Positions 25,151-33,806 of a stretch of 64,000 nucleotides of DNA are shown here, piece after piece. The position numbers were made by a program, and so were the translations under genes. Origin of the DNA: JAFAZI01 sp035501255 (GTDB taxonomy: Bacteria; Actinomycetota; Actinomycetes; JAFAQI01); assembly GCA_035501255.1 (NCBI GenBank), contig DATJWM010000039.1, forward strand, positions 1 through 64,000, read 5' to 3'. Under the pieces are notes generated by a model. It was not told the DNA's origin. It searched no databases and saw only the letters and a list, made by a program, of their open reading frames with translations. The number at the start of each line of letters is the position of its first letter. The stretch's first letter is position 1.

Positions 25151-25729
25151 ATGAGCCAGCTTTCGCTGTTCGGCGCGACCGCGCGGGAGCCTGCGCTCGC
25201 CGACCTCGAGGGCCTGCTCGCGGGCAACGGTCAGGTTGCGCGCCGCGGCGATCAAGCGCGGTTGTCGGTCGTGGTCGAGGACGGGTGGCGGGTCGAGGTG
25301 CTCGCGACCGAGATGGCGGAGTGTTTCGGGTTCGCGGCGGATATCGGACCGGCGGAGACGGGGACGACGATCGGCACTCCTTGGCTCGCGGACTTGCGTC
25401 CGATAGCCGACGCTTGGTCGCTCGGCGCGGTGAAGTGCCCGCCGCTGCGGTGGGTTCTGGACGGGCCGAGGCTGCGCTGGTGGTGCCTCGCCGGGGGCAG
25501 CCGGACGGCCGAGATGTATACCCTTGCGCTCGGTCCGAACGACGAGCACGCGTGGTCGGCGGTCGGATCAGCGCTTGCCTCGGCAGGCGTCCCGGGTGCT
25601 CTCGTCGGACCTCGCGCCGATGGGCCGGCGTACCGGATCGTCGGGCGGCGCAGGTTGGGTCGACTCCTCGAACTGGTCGGGGACCCACCTCCCGGGCTGC
25701 CGGATTCGGCCTGGCCGGCGCTTGTGTAG
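25151..25729 (+). CDS. Conserved actinobacterial protein of unknown function upstream of topA
   Basis: 192 aa from ATG 25151. No known domain is recognised. It opens MSQLSLFGATAREP, resembling a beta-clamp-like or clamp-binding short motif (QLSLFG), and continues with mixed alpha/beta sequence containing WLADLRPIADAWSLGAVKCP, WWCLAGGSRTAEMYTL and RLGRLLELVGDPPPGLP. There are no membrane segments. The position directly before topA is conserved in related actinomycetes as far as I recall. The QLSLF motif is suggestive of sliding-clamp binding but untested. Confidence 0.7.
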   Translation: MSQLSLFGATAREPALADLEGLLAGNGQVARRGDQARLSVVVEDGWRVEVLATEMAECFGFAADIGPAETGTTIGTPWLADLRPIADAWSLGAVKCPPLRWVLDGPRLRWWCLAGGSRTAEMYTLALGPNDEHAWSAVGSALASAGVPGALVGPRADGPAYRIVGRRRLGRLLELVGDPPPGLPDSAWPALV

Positions 25730-25759
25730 TTCAACGGATACGGACGAGGAAGGGATCGA

Positions 25760-28549
25760 GTGGCCAGCGACACCGAAGTGCTTGACGACGGCGTGCGTCG
25801 GCTCGTGATCGTCGAGTCGCCGGCGAAGGCGCGCACGATCGCCGGTTACCTCGGCCGCGATTACGTCGTCGAGTCCTCGATCGGCCACATCCGCGACCTG
25901 CCGGGCGGCGCGGGCGAGATGCCGGCCGCACAGAAGCACCTGTGGAAGACCTACGGGATCGACGTGGAGCACGGTTTCGAACCGGTCTACGTCATCAACC
26001 CGGACAAAAAGCAGCAGGTGGCGAAGCTGAAGGCGGCGCTGAAGGACGCTGACGAACTCTTGCTCGCGACCGATGAGGACCGGGAAGGCGAGGCGATCGC
26101 CTGGCATCTGTTGGAGGTGCTCAAGCCCAAGGTTCCGGTGCGCCGGATGGTGTTCCACGAGATCACCCCGGCCGCGATCCGCGAGGCGGTCGACAACCCC
26201 CGCGACATCGACCTCGCACTCGTCGACGCGCAGGAGACCCGCCGGATCGTGGACCGGTTGTACGGCTACGGGGTCTCGCCGGTGCTGTGGAAGAAGGTCA
26301 TGCCGCGGCTATCGGCCGGCCGGGTGCAGTCGGTTGCGACCCGGCTCCTGGTCGAGCGCGAGCGGGCCCGGATCCGGTTTCGCTCGGCGCAGTACTGGGA
26401 CCTCTCCGCGACGTTCGACACCGGTCGCGAGCCGGCGAACCCGGGTGATCCGACCAGCTTCGAGGCCGGCCTGGTCTCGATCGACGGTTCCCGGGTGGCG
26501 ACCGGACGCGATTTCGACGAGTCCGGCGCGCTGGTCCGCGACGTCGTTCACCTGGGGGAGGACGACGCCGTCGGCCTCGCTGCGCGGCTGGCCAACTCGG
26601 AGTTCTCGGTCAAGGCGGTCGAGGAACGTCCGTACCGGCGTTCGCCGTACCCGCCGTTCATGACGAGCACGCTCCAGCAGGAGGGCAGCCGCAAGTTGCG
26701 GCTCACCGCCCGGCTGGTGATGTCCCTCGCCCAGCGGCTGTACGAGAACGGCTACATCACCTACATGCGCACCGACTCGACCACCCTGTCCGAGACGGCA
26801 TTGACCGCGGCTCGCTCGCAAGCGCGTGAACTCTACGGCGCGGAGTACGTTCCCGACTCACCCCGGCAGTACAACCGCAAGGTCAAAAACGCGCAGGAGG
26901 CGCATGAGGCGATCCGCCCGGCGGGAGATAGCTTCCGGACGCCGCAGTCGGTGCGGGCCGAGTTGTCCGCCGACGAGTTTCGCCTGTACGAGCTGATCTG
27001 GCAGCGCACCGTCGCCTCGCAGATGGCCGACGCGGTCGGTCGGTCGGTGACGGTGCGAGTGGGAGGCACCTCCTCGGCCGGCGAGGTGGTCGAGTTCAGC
27101 GCGAGCGGGAAGGTGATCACCTTCCCGGGATTCCTGCGCGCCTACGTCGAGGAGAGCGAGGAGGACACCGACCGTGACGACCGGGAGCGGCGTCTGCCGC
27201 ATGTCGAAGAGTCGGCGAGCCTGACCGCGTCCGGGATCGAACCGCAGTCGCACGCGACGTCACCACCGGCGCGCTACACCGAGGCGAGCCTCGTGCGCGC
27301 ACTCGAGGAACTCGGCATCGGACGACCGTCGACCTACGCGTCGATCCTCAGCACGATCCAAGACCGCGGCTATGTCTTCAAGCGCGGTACGGCGCTGGTT
27401 CCGTCATTCACCGCGTTCGCGGTCGTCGGGTTGATGGAGCAGCACTTCGGGCGCCTTGTCGACTACGGGTTCACGGCGTCGATGGAGGACGACCTCGATG
27501 CGATCGCGAACGGCTCCGAGCAGTCCGCGGACTGGCTCGGCCGGTTCTACTTCGGGGACGGCGGTACCGACGAGGACGATCCGCACGGTCTCAAACAGCT
27601 GGTCGACGAGCGGATCGGTGAGATCGACGCCCGCGAGGTCAACTCGCTGCCGATCGGAACGGCCGAGGACGGCGAGCCGGTCGTCGCTCGGGTCGGCCGC
27701 TACGGCCCCTATGTCCAGAAGGGTGAATTGCGGGCGAGCATCCCCGACGACATGCCACCCGATGAGCTGACCGTCGAGCGGGCGCTTGCGCTGGTGAACA
27801 AGACCAGCGATGAACGGCTTCTCGGCGAGCATCCGCAGACCGGCGAGCCAATCCTCGCTCGAACCGGACGCTACGGCCCGTACGTCACGACTCAGCCGCT
27901 CGACGAGGGCGAGCCGAAGACGGCCTCGCTGTTCAAGGACATGTCGATCGACGAGCTGACGCTCGACGACGCCGTACGTTTGCTCTCCCTCCCCCGTGAC
28001 CTGGGCGTCGACCCGCAGACGGGCGAGCCCGTGACCGCGCAAAACGGTCGCTACGGCCCGTATGTCAGGCGAGGGAGCGAGTCACGGTCGTTGGACAGCG
28101 AGCCGGCCCTGTTCACCGTGACCCTCGACGAGGCGCTCGCCCTGCTGGCCGAACCCAAGGCTCGCGGTCGGCGCGCCGCGGCCCCCCCGCTGCGCGAGCT
28201 CGGGGCAGACCCCGGCAGCGGCAAGCCGATGGTGGTCCGCGAAGGCCGATTCGGGGTCTACGTGACCGACGGTGAGACCAACGCCTCGCTGCGCAAGGGC
28301 GACAGCGTCGAGAAGTTGACCGTCGATCGGGCAGCGGAGTTGTTGGCCGAACGGCGGGCCCGTGGGCCGGCGACCGCCACCAAGCGCGCGCCCGTGACCA
28401 AGCGCGCCGCCAGGAAGCCCGCCGCCAAGAAGTCGGTCGCCAAGAAGACCGCGGCGAAGAAATCCGCGGCGAAGAAGGCGTCACCGAAGGGCGCGGTGGC
28501 CGACCCGTCCGGCCCGGACGAATCGGGCGCGCGGCCCGCGGCGCCGTAA
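25760..28549 (+). CDS. topA: DNA topoisomerase I
   Basis: 929 aa from GTG 25760 (GGAAGGG upstream). Toprim domain: LVIVESPAKARTIAGYLG (about 15) and LATDEDREGEAIAWHLLE (about 105). The catalytic Tyr is in ITYMRTDSTTLS (Y335), and PSTYASILSTIQ follows. The C-terminal half has four topoisomerase C-terminal repeats ending GRYGPYV or GRFGVYV (about 635, 700, 755 and 835) in place of zinc fingers, then a Lys/Ala-rich tail of about 45 residues (AAKKSVAKKTAAKKS), as in other actinobacterial TopA. It relaxes negative supercoils. Confidence 0.96.
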   Translation: MASDTEVLDDGVRRLVIVESPAKARTIAGYLGRDYVVESSIGHIRDLPGGAGEMPAAQKHLWKTYGIDVEHGFEPVYVINPDKKQQVAKLKAALKDADELLLATDEDREGEAIAWHLLEVLKPKVPVRRMVFHEITPAAIREAVDNPRDIDLALVDAQETRRIVDRLYGYGVSPVLWKKVMPRLSAGRVQSVATRLLVERERARIRFRSAQYWDLSATFDTGREPANPGDPTSFEAGLVSIDGSRVATGRDFDESGALVRDVVHLGEDDAVGLAARLANSEFSVKAVEERPYRRSPYPPFMTSTLQQEGSRKLRLTARLVMSLAQRLYENGYITYMRTDSTTLSETALTAARSQARELYGAEYVPDSPRQYNRKVKNAQEAHEAIRPAGDSFRTPQSVRAELSADEFRLYELIWQRTVASQMADAVGRSVTVRVGGTSSAGEVVEFSASGKVITFPGFLRAYVEESEEDTDRDDRERRLPHVEESASLTASGIEPQSHATSPPARYTEASLVRALEELGIGRPSTYASILSTIQDRGYVFKRGTALVPSFTAFAVVGLMEQHFGRLVDYGFTASMEDDLDAIANGSEQSADWLGRFYFGDGGTDEDDPHGLKQLVDERIGEIDAREVNSLPIGTAEDGEPVVARVGRYGPYVQKGELRASIPDDMPPDELTVERALALVNKTSDERLLGEHPQTGEPILARTGRYGPYVTTQPLDEGEPKTASLFKDMSIDELTLDDAVRLLSLPRDLGVDPQTGEPVTAQNGRYGPYVRRGSESRSLDSEPALFTVTLDEALALLAEPKARGRRAAAPPLRELGADPGSGKPMVVREGRFGVYVTDGETNASLRKGDSVEKLTVDRAAELLAERRARGPATATKRAPVTKRAARKPAAKKSVAKKTAAKKSAAKKASPKGAVADPSGPDESGARPAAP

Positions 28550-28723
28550 GCGGCGGTCATCACGAAGCGGTTGTCCTACAGCCTGTCGTAGGAAGTCGCC
28601 ATCGAGGTCCGCATTCCGACGGCTGTGGTCGATACGATCGCAGCGCCGACTGGTCCATCGGCCTGCGACCGCTAGGAGTTCGAGATCCCTCAGACACCGC
28701 GCCTGTTTCGCGACGGGGCGCAC

Positions 28724-30799
28724 GTGCGCGAGCTCAGCGAGATCGCGACCTCGCCCCCGGAGCAGAGCGAGGTTCGGTCGGTCCTTGCGATCAAGCCGTT
28801 CCGCCGGCTGTGGATCTCCCTCTCGCTGTCCAGCTTGGGCGACTGGTTGGGCTTCCTCGCGACGACGGCGCTCGCCACTGAACTGACCACGTCCTACTCC
28901 CACAAGCTCTATGCCGTGGCCGGCGTCCTGTTCGTGCGGCTGCTTCCCGCGGTCGTCATCGGTCCGGTCGCCGGCGCGTTCGCCGACCGGTTCAACCGGC
29001 GGACGACGATGGTGTTCACCGACGTGCTGCGTTTCGGGCTGGTGTTGTCGATCCCGTTGTTCCCCCACCTGTGGTGGCTGCTGGTCGCGTCCTTCCTGGT
29101 CGAGTGCAACAGCCTGTTCTGGATCCCGGCCAAGGAGGCCTCGATCCCGAATCTGGTGCCGCGGCACCTGCTCGAGTCGGCCAACCAGCTCAACCTCGTG
29201 ACGACGTACGGATTCGGCGCAGTTGCCGCGTTGGTGTTCTCGGCGCTGGCCTTCCTCAATCGCGCACTCGCGCACGACGTGTCTTTCTTCCGCACCAATC
29301 CGGTCAACCTCGCGCTCTACATCGACGCGCTGACCTTCCTGATCTCCGCGTTGACGATCGTGAACCTCACCCAGATCGCCGGCCCGCGACCGAACGGCAC
29401 GGCGGCGCTCGAGTCGGGGGACCAGGTCGGGTTGTTCACCTCGATCACCGAAGGCTTGCGCTTCGTCGGTGGCCAACGCTGGCTCAAGGGTTTGGTGATC
29501 GGCGTTTGTGGCGCGACCGGTGCGGGTGCCGCCGTGATCGGGCTGTCACAGCGTTTCGCCAGCGACCTCAACGGTGGCAATGCGGCGTACGGCACGTTGT
29601 TCGGCACCGTGTTCGTCGGGCTTGCGGCCGGGATGTTCCTCGGACCGCGCCTCGCGGGCGGGTTCTCTCGCCGGCGACTCGTTGGCCTCGGGATCATCGC
29701 CTGCGGGCTAACGCTCGCGATCGAGTCCGTCGTACCGAACCTCGCGCTTGCGATCCTGACGACCGCGGTCATGGGGTTTTGGGCCGGCCTGGTCTGGGTC
29801 GTCGCGCTGACCCTCGTCGGCTCCGAGGTGTCCGACGAGCTGCGCGGACGGACGTTCGCGTTCATCTACAACCTGATGCGAATCGTGTTGCTGACCATGG
29901 TGGTGGCCGCTCCGGCGGTGGCCGGCGCGATCGGTCCGCACGAGCTCACCGTGGCCGACTCGCAGGTTCGCCTCGACGGCATCACCTTGACGTTGTTCGG
30001 CTTCGGCGTACTCGCGATGGTGCTCGGTTCGATCTGCTACCGGCTGATGGACGACCGTCCGGACGTGTCGTTGTGGGCTGACCTCACCGCGGCCGCGCGC
30101 CGCAACCGACCGCAGCTCGGTCGTGGGACGACGGCGGGGCTGTTCATCGCGTTCGAAGGCGGTGAGGGCGCAGGCAAGTCGACCCAGGTCCGACGTCTCG
30201 CGGGTGTGGTGCGAGCGCTCGGCCATGAGGTTGTGGTGACTTTCGAACCCGGCGCGACGGCGATCGGCGCGCGGTTGCGGGACGTCCTGCTCGACCGGGA
30301 GAACGCCCAGATCACTGCGCTTGCGGAGGCGCTGCTCTACGCCGCAGACCGGGCCCAGCACGTCGCGACCGTGATCCGCCCGGCGATCGAACGCGGAGCG
30401 GTAGTGATCACGGACCGCTACGTGGACTCCACCGTCGCCTATCAGTCCGGTGGGCGTGGCCTACCCGAGCGTGACATCCGCCGGATCTCCGCGCTTGCCA
30501 CGGGTGGCCTTCGGCCCGATCTGACGATCCTGCTCGACGTTCCGCCCTCGCTGGGGCTGCAGCGACTTACCGGCCCGGGCGACCGGATCGAGACCGAAGA
30601 GATCGAGTTCCACCAGCGGGTACGGCGTAGCTTCCGCAGCCTCGCGAACCAGCGGCGCGGTCGCTACCTGGTCATCGATGCGACCGCGAGCGTGGACCAT
30701 ATCCACGAGGTGGTCGTCGCGCGGGCGTTGCAGCTGATCCTGTCCGCGGACCTCGCGGACGATGCGTCCGCACGTTCGCTCGCGAAGGCCACGTCATGA
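28724..30799 (+). CDS. tmk: MFS transporter fused to thymidylate kinase
   Basis: 691 aa from GTG 28724. Residues about 20-440 are an MFS transporter with 11-12 helices (LWISLSLSSLGDWLGFLA at the start and the A-loop DRFNRRTTMVF). After a short linker, residues about 470-691 are a complete dTMP kinase: P-loop FEGGEGAGKSTQ, EPGATAIGARLR, the DRY motif ITDRYVDSTVAYQ and a LID with RIETEEIEFHQRVRR. No stop or frame change separates the halves. The kinase makes dTDP from dTMP; the transporter substrate is unknown. Its stop overlaps holB by ATGA. Similar fusions are known in several actinomycetes. Confidence 0.9.
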   Translation: MRELSEIATSPPEQSEVRSVLAIKPFRRLWISLSLSSLGDWLGFLATTALATELTTSYSHKLYAVAGVLFVRLLPAVVIGPVAGAFADRFNRRTTMVFTDVLRFGLVLSIPLFPHLWWLLVASFLVECNSLFWIPAKEASIPNLVPRHLLESANQLNLVTTYGFGAVAALVFSALAFLNRALAHDVSFFRTNPVNLALYIDALTFLISALTIVNLTQIAGPRPNGTAALESGDQVGLFTSITEGLRFVGGQRWLKGLVIGVCGATGAGAAVIGLSQRFASDLNGGNAAYGTLFGTVFVGLAAGMFLGPRLAGGFSRRRLVGLGIIACGLTLAIESVVPNLALAILTTAVMGFWAGLVWVVALTLVGSEVSDELRGRTFAFIYNLMRIVLLTMVVAAPAVAGAIGPHELTVADSQVRLDGITLTLFGFGVLAMVLGSICYRLMDDRPDVSLWADLTAAARRNRPQLGRGTTAGLFIAFEGGEGAGKSTQVRRLAGVVRALGHEVVVTFEPGATAIGARLRDVLLDRENAQITALAEALLYAADRAQHVATVIRPAIERGAVVITDRYVDSTVAYQSGGRGLPERDIRRISALATGGLRPDLTILLDVPPSLGLQRLTGPGDRIETEEIEFHQRVRRSFRSLANQRRGRYLVIDATASVDHIHEVVVARALQLILSADLADDASARSLAKATS

Positions 30800-31956
30800 G
30801 CGTCTTTGATGGGTTGATCGGTCAGGACTGCGTCGTCGCGCAGCTTGACACAGCATCGCGCCTGGCGGGCGCCGCACTTCGTGGTGAGCCAGGCGCCGGT
30901 CTGGCGCATGCCTGGCTGTTCACCGGCCCGCCTGGCTCGGGACGGTCGGTCGCGGCCCGCGCTTTCGCGGCCGCGCTTCAGTGTCCCGATTCAGGGTGCG
31001 GGCAGTGTCACGAGTGTGAGACCGCAATGTCGGGCGCGCACGCCGACGTCGAGCTGGTCACCCCTTCGGGGCTGTCGTACAGCGTCGCCGACACGCGCGT
31101 TCTCCTCACGCGGGCGGCCCTCGCGCCGACCCGTGGGCGCTGGCAGGTGACGATCGTCGAGGACGCCGACCGCTTCACCGAGCAAGCGCTCAACGCGTTG
31201 CTGAAGGCGCTGGAGGAGCCGCCGCCGCACGGCATCTGGTTGTTGTGCGCTCCGTCGGTCGAGGATCTGCTGCCGACCATTCGCTCGCGTTGCCGGTTGG
31301 TGACATTGCGCGTGCCCCCCGCCGCCGCGGTCGCGGGCCAGCTGATCGGCGAGGGGATCGAACCCGACGTCGCGCATTTCGCCGCGCGCGCGGCCCAGGG
31401 ACACGTCGGCCGGGCCCGGCGACTAGCGACCGATCCCGAAGCCGCGCGGCGACGACGCGAGGTGCTTGACCTGCCTACCCGGCTCGACACGATGAGCCAA
31501 TGCTTCGCGGCGGCGGCACGCCTGGTCGACGCCGCCAAGGAAGAAGCCGCGGCGGTGAGCGCCTCGCTCGACAGCACCGAGCGCGCGGCCCTCCGCGAGG
31601 CGATGGGTGACACCGGGGAGCGCGCGCCGAAGCCGCGGGGAATGGCCGGCGCCATGTCGGACCTGGAGAAGCGGCAGCGTTCCCGAGCGACCCGCACCCA
31701 GCGCGACGCACTCGACCGGGCGCTTGTCGACCTGGCCGCCTTCTATCGCGACGTACTGATCGTGTCGCTCGGCTCACCGATCGAGCTCGTCAACCTCGAC
31801 CTGCGGGACACGCTGAGCGAACTCGCGGGCAGCGCGACCCCGGAAGCCACGTTGCGCCGGATCGAGGCCGTGCTCGCCGCGCGCGAGGCGATCGACGCCA
31901 ACGTGGCGCCCCTGCTCGCGGTCGAGGCGATGGCCGTCGGTCTCCTCACCGCCTGA
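30796..31956 (+). CDS. holB: DNA polymerase III subunit delta'
   Basis: 386 aa from ATG 30796 (ATGA overlap with tmk). AAA+ clamp-loader subunit: P-loop GPPGSGRS with Arg in place of the usual Lys, as expected for a non-hydrolysing delta' subunit, a zinc module CPDSGCGQCHEC (C4), VEDADRFTEQALNALLKALE, and TIRSRCRL (SRC motif). Followed by the first 30-bp repeat array, only nine bases after its stop. Confidence 0.92.
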   Translation: MSVFDGLIGQDCVVAQLDTASRLAGAALRGEPGAGLAHAWLFTGPPGSGRSVAARAFAAALQCPDSGCGQCHECETAMSGAHADVELVTPSGLSYSVADTRVLLTRAALAPTRGRWQVTIVEDADRFTEQALNALLKALEEPPPHGIWLLCAPSVEDLLPTIRSRCRLVTLRVPPAAAVAGQLIGEGIEPDVAHFAARAAQGHVGRARRLATDPEAARRRREVLDLPTRLDTMSQCFAAAARLVDAAKEEAAAVSASLDSTERAALREAMGDTGERAPKPRGMAGAMSDLEKRQRSRATRTQRDALDRALVDLAAFYRDVLIVSLGSPIELVNLDLRDTLSELAGSATPEATLRRIEAVLAAREAIDANVAPLLAVEAMAVGLLTA

Positions 31957-31965
31957 CCCATCAAA

Positions 31966-32085
31966 ACGGCGTGACGCTGTTTCGCTCTGGCCGATACGGC
32001 GTGACGCTGTTTCGCTCTGGCCTATACGGCGTGACGCTGTTTCGCTCTGGCCTATACGGCGTGACGCCGTTTTCGCACCTACGCT
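31966..32085 (+). repeat. 30-bp tandem repeat array A (four units)
   Basis: Four head-to-tail 30-bp units at 31966, 31996, 32026 and 32056. Units 1-3 differ by one base; unit 4 keeps ACGGCGTGACGC and then diverges into the -10 TACGCT at 32080. Each unit holds GCGTGACGC; in unit 4 the full GGCGTGACGCC is present at 32058-32068. It fills the space between holB and the peptidase gene and belongs to the same family as arrays at 39056 and 55381. Confidence 0.9.
32080..32085 (+). promoter_or_regulatory. -10 element TACGCT at the end of repeat array A
   Basis: TACGCT ends six bases before the ATC codon at 32092. The palindrome of the last repeat begins 22 bases upstream of the hexamer, overlapping where a -35 would lie. 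Confidence 0.55.
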
Positions 32086-32091
32086 GGAGCG

Positions 32092-33609
32092 ATCAAACCC
32101 TCCGTTTTCGCTGTCCTGGCTGCATTGGGTGTGGCCGTCGGCTGCTCGTTCGTCGGCAGCACCGCCCCGCAAAGCGGGTCGAGTGACCTGCCGTCACCGA
32201 CGAGCATCGGCACAGCCAAGCCGGGGACGACCGTCGCCGACTATTACCACCAGCATCTGTCCTGGACCTCGTGTGACGGCGGCTTCCAATGCGCGACGCT
32301 GACCGTTCCCGTCGACTACCACAAGCCCGCCGGCGCGACCCTCGGGCTGGTGGTCATCAAGGCGCCCGCGTCGGGGACCAGTCGCGGGTCACTGGTCGTC
32401 AACCCGGGCGGTCCCGGCGGCTCCGGGGTCGAGTTCGTCGCTCAAGCCGCCCCGGCGTTCTCTCAGCTGACCGAGCACTTCGACCTGGTCTCCTTCGACC
32501 CGCGCGGCGTCGGTCGTTCCGCCCCGATCCGGTGCGTGACCTCCGCGCAACTGACCCACGGGCTGAACCTGAACCCCGCACCGACGACGCCGGCCGGAAT
32601 CGGCGCGCTGGTGCGCTCGGACCGGGCGTTCGCGCGCGGATGTGCCAACCGCAACGGTCACTACCTCGCCCACGTCGCGACCATCGACGAGGCGCGCGAC
32701 CTCGATGTCCTTCGGGCTGCGCTCGGAGAGGCAAAGCTCACCTACTACGGCGCCTCCTACGGGACCTACCTCGGTGCCAAGTACGCCCAACTGTTCCCGA
32801 CCCGAATTCGCGCGATGGTGCTGGACGGTGCCGTCAACCCGGCCGAGTCCACCACCCGGTCCAACCTCGTCCAGGCGGAGGGTTTCGAGACCGACCTGCA
32901 CGACATGCTTGCCGCCTGCGTGAGCGCGGGATCGTGCCCGCTGGGCTCGACCGAGGCTGAGGCCTACCAAACGGTGCGCGACCTCGAGGCCTCGATCGCC
33001 GCTCAGCCGTTGGCGGTCGGGGATCGGATGCTCGGTCCCGGGTTGTTCTTCGAAGGCCTCGCGTCGGGGTTGTACTCGACCGCCGCCTGGAAGACGCTCT
33101 GGAGCGCGCTTGCCGCCGCGAAGGACGGGGACGGCGCGAGCATGCTGGCGCTGGCCGACGATCTCACTGAGCGCAACAGCGATGGCGAGTACTCGAACCT
33201 GATCGAAGCCAACACCGCGATCGGGTGCATCGACCGGCCGTCACCGCGCTCGATCGCCCGGTACGCCGCGACCGCGCGGGCGTTTGCCCGGCAAGCACCC
33301 GACTTCGGCGCCGCGATCGAGTACGGCTCGATGTCCTGTGCGTTTTGGCCCGTACCGGCCGTCGAGCGCCCACACCCGGTGCACGCGTCCGGTGCGCCGC
33401 CGATTGTGGTGATCGGCACGACCCGCGACCCCGCCACGCCGTACGTGTGGGCGCAGGCGCTTGCGCACCAACTTCGCTCCGGGGTGTTGTTGACCTACGA
33501 CGGCGACGGGCACACCGCCTACCTCGACGGCAATGCGTGTGTGGAGGCGGCCGTGAAAGCCTACGTCGAAGACCTCACACCACCGCCCGTCGGTACGACC
33601 TGCCGCTAG
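32092..33609 (+). CDS. Alpha/beta hydrolase lipoprotein, tripeptidyl aminopeptidase-like (S33/TAP)
   Basis: 505 aa if translation starts at ATC 32092. A TTG at 32125 would cut into the signal peptide. From ATC the N terminus reads (I/M)KPSVFAVLAALGVAVGC, a lipoprotein signal with a lipobox Cys; no ATG, GTG or TTG exists between the upstream in-frame stop (32062) and the TTG. The enzyme has NPGGPGGSGVEF (oxyanion region), nucleophile elbow YYGASYGTYLG (Ser), Asp in IGTTRDPATP and His in DGDGHTAYL within the TAP-like C-terminal domain. Relatives are secreted amino- or tripeptidyl peptidases. It should act on peptides outside the membrane. Confidence 0.82.
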   Translation: MKPSVFAVLAALGVAVGCSFVGSTAPQSGSSDLPSPTSIGTAKPGTTVADYYHQHLSWTSCDGGFQCATLTVPVDYHKPAGATLGLVVIKAPASGTSRGSLVVNPGGPGGSGVEFVAQAAPAFSQLTEHFDLVSFDPRGVGRSAPIRCVTSAQLTHGLNLNPAPTTPAGIGALVRSDRAFARGCANRNGHYLAHVATIDEARDLDVLRAALGEAKLTYYGASYGTYLGAKYAQLFPTRIRAMVLDGAVNPAESTTRSNLVQAEGFETDLHDMLAACVSAGSCPLGSTEAEAYQTVRDLEASIAAQPLAVGDRMLGPGLFFEGLASGLYSTAAWKTLWSALAAAKDGDGASMLALADDLTERNSDGEYSNLIEANTAIGCIDRPSPRSIARYAATARAFARQAPDFGAAIEYGSMSCAFWPVPAVERPHPVHASGAPPIVVIGTTRDPATPYVWAQALAHQLRSGVLLTYDGDGHTAYLDGNACVEAAVKAYVEDLTPPPVGTTCR

Positions 33610-33665
33610 CCCGAGCGGCCGCGGTCGCGCGGCTACACTCTCTCGGGTCGCGCCGCGAGGCGCGC

Positions 33666-33738
33666 GCCGCCTTAGCTCAGTCGGTAGAGCGATTCACTCG
33701 TAATGAATAGGTCGTCGGTTCGATTCCGACAGGCGGCT
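33666..33738 (+). tRNA. tRNA-Thr (anticodon CGT)
   Basis: 73-base cloverleaf. Acceptor GCCGCCT pairs with AGGCGGC (33731-33737), D-arm has AGCTCAGTCGGTAGAGC, the anticodon stem ATTCA/TGAAT surrounds loop CTCGTAA (anticodon CGT, reads ACG), and the T-arm is GTCGG-TTCGATT-CCGAC. The 3' CCA is not encoded. It stands alone between the peptidase gene and glpD. Confidence 0.95.
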
Positions 33739-33793
33739 CCGGCAGGTGACCCCTGACCCTCGCGCGGCGGTACGCGGCGCCGAGCAGGCCGTC

Positions 33794-33799
33794 TAGCCT
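33794..33799 (+). promoter_or_regulatory. -10 element TAGCCT of a leaderless promoter (glpD)
   Basis: TAGCCT ends seven bases before the ATG at 33807; no Shine-Dalgarno. It predicts a leaderless glpD message. Confidence 0.5.
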
Positions 33800-33806
33800 T
33801 GCGTTG

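Noticed and set aside
28576..28602. Terminator after topA
   Set aside because: Only a five-base stem (CCTAC/GTAGG) with a long loop and no T tract; too weak to call.
31966..32085. CRISPR array (30-bp period)
   Set aside because: The whole 30-bp unit is repeated; no unique spacers lie between repeats, no leader or cas gene, and the arrays end in promoters. Same for 39056-39175 and 55381-55470.
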